In this document: positions 62,861-64,000 of the stretch, piece after piece
Layout: each line of letters starts with the position of its first letter
Position numbering within the stretch: position 1 is the first letter of the stretch
Assembly (NCBI GenBank): GCA_930367205.1
Contig: OV884009.1
Coordinates: 85,395,189-85,459,188, forward strand
Length of the DNA stretch: 64,000 nt
Direction: 5' to 3'
Source: Acanthosoma haemorrhoidale
Taxonomy: Eukaryota; Arthropoda; Insecta; Hemiptera; Acanthosomatidae
Position numbers and translations under genes: made by a program
The notes under the pieces: generated by a model
What the model saw: only the letters and a program-made list of their open reading frames with translations
Database searches by the model: none
Told to the model about the DNA's origin: nothing

Positions 62861-64000
62861 GCAGTGATATTCATGGCATGGCAGGAGCTATGGTAGCAAT
62901 AGTTGATTGGTGGCGCTGTTACACTTTACAAGAATATTTAGATTAGAAATTAAATGATTTCGATTCGGTGTCTAGAGTGGTCAGCATGTAGTCCTTGATT
63001 GAACCCCATTGACCATCTGTGAGCTCATGTGTTAACTCGTCTGAAATATTGGCAGGGTCTGGAATATTGGAGGAGGACAAAGAGGTTATTCCTGATGACT
63101 TCGTCTCGCTATTATAGTATGTAATAAATAAAGTGAAGGATTCCTATGCCTAGAAAGAAAGCTTACAACTGATGCAACGTGATTTTAGTTGAGAAACAAA
63201 AAAAAATGGATTGTCTAGGTGGCGTATAATTTTAATTATAAAGGACTTGATAGAAAGAGATTAAAATTGGGGCATTCAAAATGCCTCTTATAATTCTAAA
63301 ATAATACTTCTAGAGGATCTTAATGCTATAAATAACAAGTTCTTAAAAGTCAATAACCTCCAGATACTAAATCCTTTGTAGAGTTTATCGTCAATGACTC
63401 AATACCACGTGGAGCTGTAAGTTTTCTCACTCAAGAATTTATTCTCTTGGACTACGGTGTGACTTTGAAGTTATAAAAAACTCAGGGCGTACTAAAAAAA
63501 TTAAGATTAATCTTCTGAAGTTTTTGAAGCGAAAGAAAATATAAAAATAGAGCTTCTATGCAACCTCATTCAATGGAAATCAGATATTAGCAACAAGCTA
63601 CACAACTAACTAAACGATGGTAAACAATCTGTTTTCACAATGGTGCATATCCAAAATAGGCATCGGAAAGGTACTTGGAGGAGGAAGGTTAGAGCTAAAT
63701 ATTTATCGCACTAATGTTTGGTTATGATTGATTTTATGGAGTGTCCATGAATCTTTCTTTTACTCATTCATACAGTTTAACAACTAATTATTTTTTGTGT
63801 TAATTTGCGAATATCTTTATTACCTACAAAGCCTACTAGTGCTCTTTGCTAATGTTGTGTTTCCTGTCATTGCACCAGAAGTCACTTATTCACGGCCAGC
63901 AGGAACAGTCTAACTGTATTTGCCTTGTACAGTTATTTTATGGAATGTTAGCACAAGAGAACATCCAGAGCTAATGTCTAGCTGGCATTCGTTGTTCTTT
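62861..64000. other. Intergenic DNA with a possible Tc1 transposase fragment
   Basis: Plus-strand 62988-63120 reads ACSP-stop-LNPIDHL-stop-AHVLTRL, like the SPDLNPIEHLW box of Tc1 transposases but with two stops and no further support. The remainder shows no gene. Confidence 0.35.

Overview
This is an AT-rich, intron-rich eukaryotic window, most likely from an insect or another arthropod. Its backbone is the plus-strand gene for the SWI/SNF subunit BAP111 (SMARCE1, 'dalao' in flies). Nine coding exons can be followed from 3366 to the stop at 38522. The 5' end of the gene is not recognised and probably lies left of the window. Nearly everything else recognisable is mobile DNA sitting in the introns or downstream. 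The assignment to an insect rests on the BAP111 sequence, the mariner, Jockey and Gypsy-type elements and the Polinton type; no species can be named.

The main feature is a Polinton/Maverick of 15,087 bp (10437-25523), the endogenous form of an adintovirus-like DNA virus. It is inserted in the BAP111 intron between 7795 and 26242. It has inverted terminal repeats of about 537 bp and a perfect 6-bp target duplication (CAAGTG). It carries the whole Polinton core: protein-primed family B DNA polymerase, chromodomain integrase, packaging ATPase, adenain-type protease, double-jelly-roll major capsid protein and single-jelly-roll penton. It also carries a parvovirus-like phospholipase A2 protein, a protein with three phage-tail-fibre-like repeats, a conserved insect-Polinton protein of unknown role, and two proteins with BIR (inhibitor-of-apoptosis) zinc domains. 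The capsid genes run leftward as a very tight cluster (PLA2, protease, penton, small basic protein, major capsid). ATPase, unknown protein, fibre-like protein and integrase run rightward from a 54-bp divergent promoter. PolB and a small protein form a leftward unit on the right. Small lesions suggest the copy is young but no longer perfect: the protease has no in-frame ATG, a small gene has one in-frame stop, and the tail of one BIR gene is out of frame.

Other mobile DNA: two decayed DUF4817-type mariner copies (608-1473; 35277-36897). The second is split by an 857-bp solo LTR. A short Gypsy-like element with intact LTRs lies at 36920-38087, a possible non-autonomous hAT element at 8925-10213, and decayed non-LTR reverse transcriptase remnants at 26790-28000 and 29740-30690.

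Downstream of BAP111 (38.5-64 kb) there are a hAT transposase pseudogene (41403-42990), a DD41D mariner with a truncated transposase (45104-46088), a 110-bp mariner MITE (50360-50469), a foldback element (58921-59159) and a Jockey-type retrotransposon with an uninterrupted 896-codon ORF2 (59299-62850). A 3' fragment of the same Jockey family lies beside it. No host gene was recognised between 39 and 64 kb.
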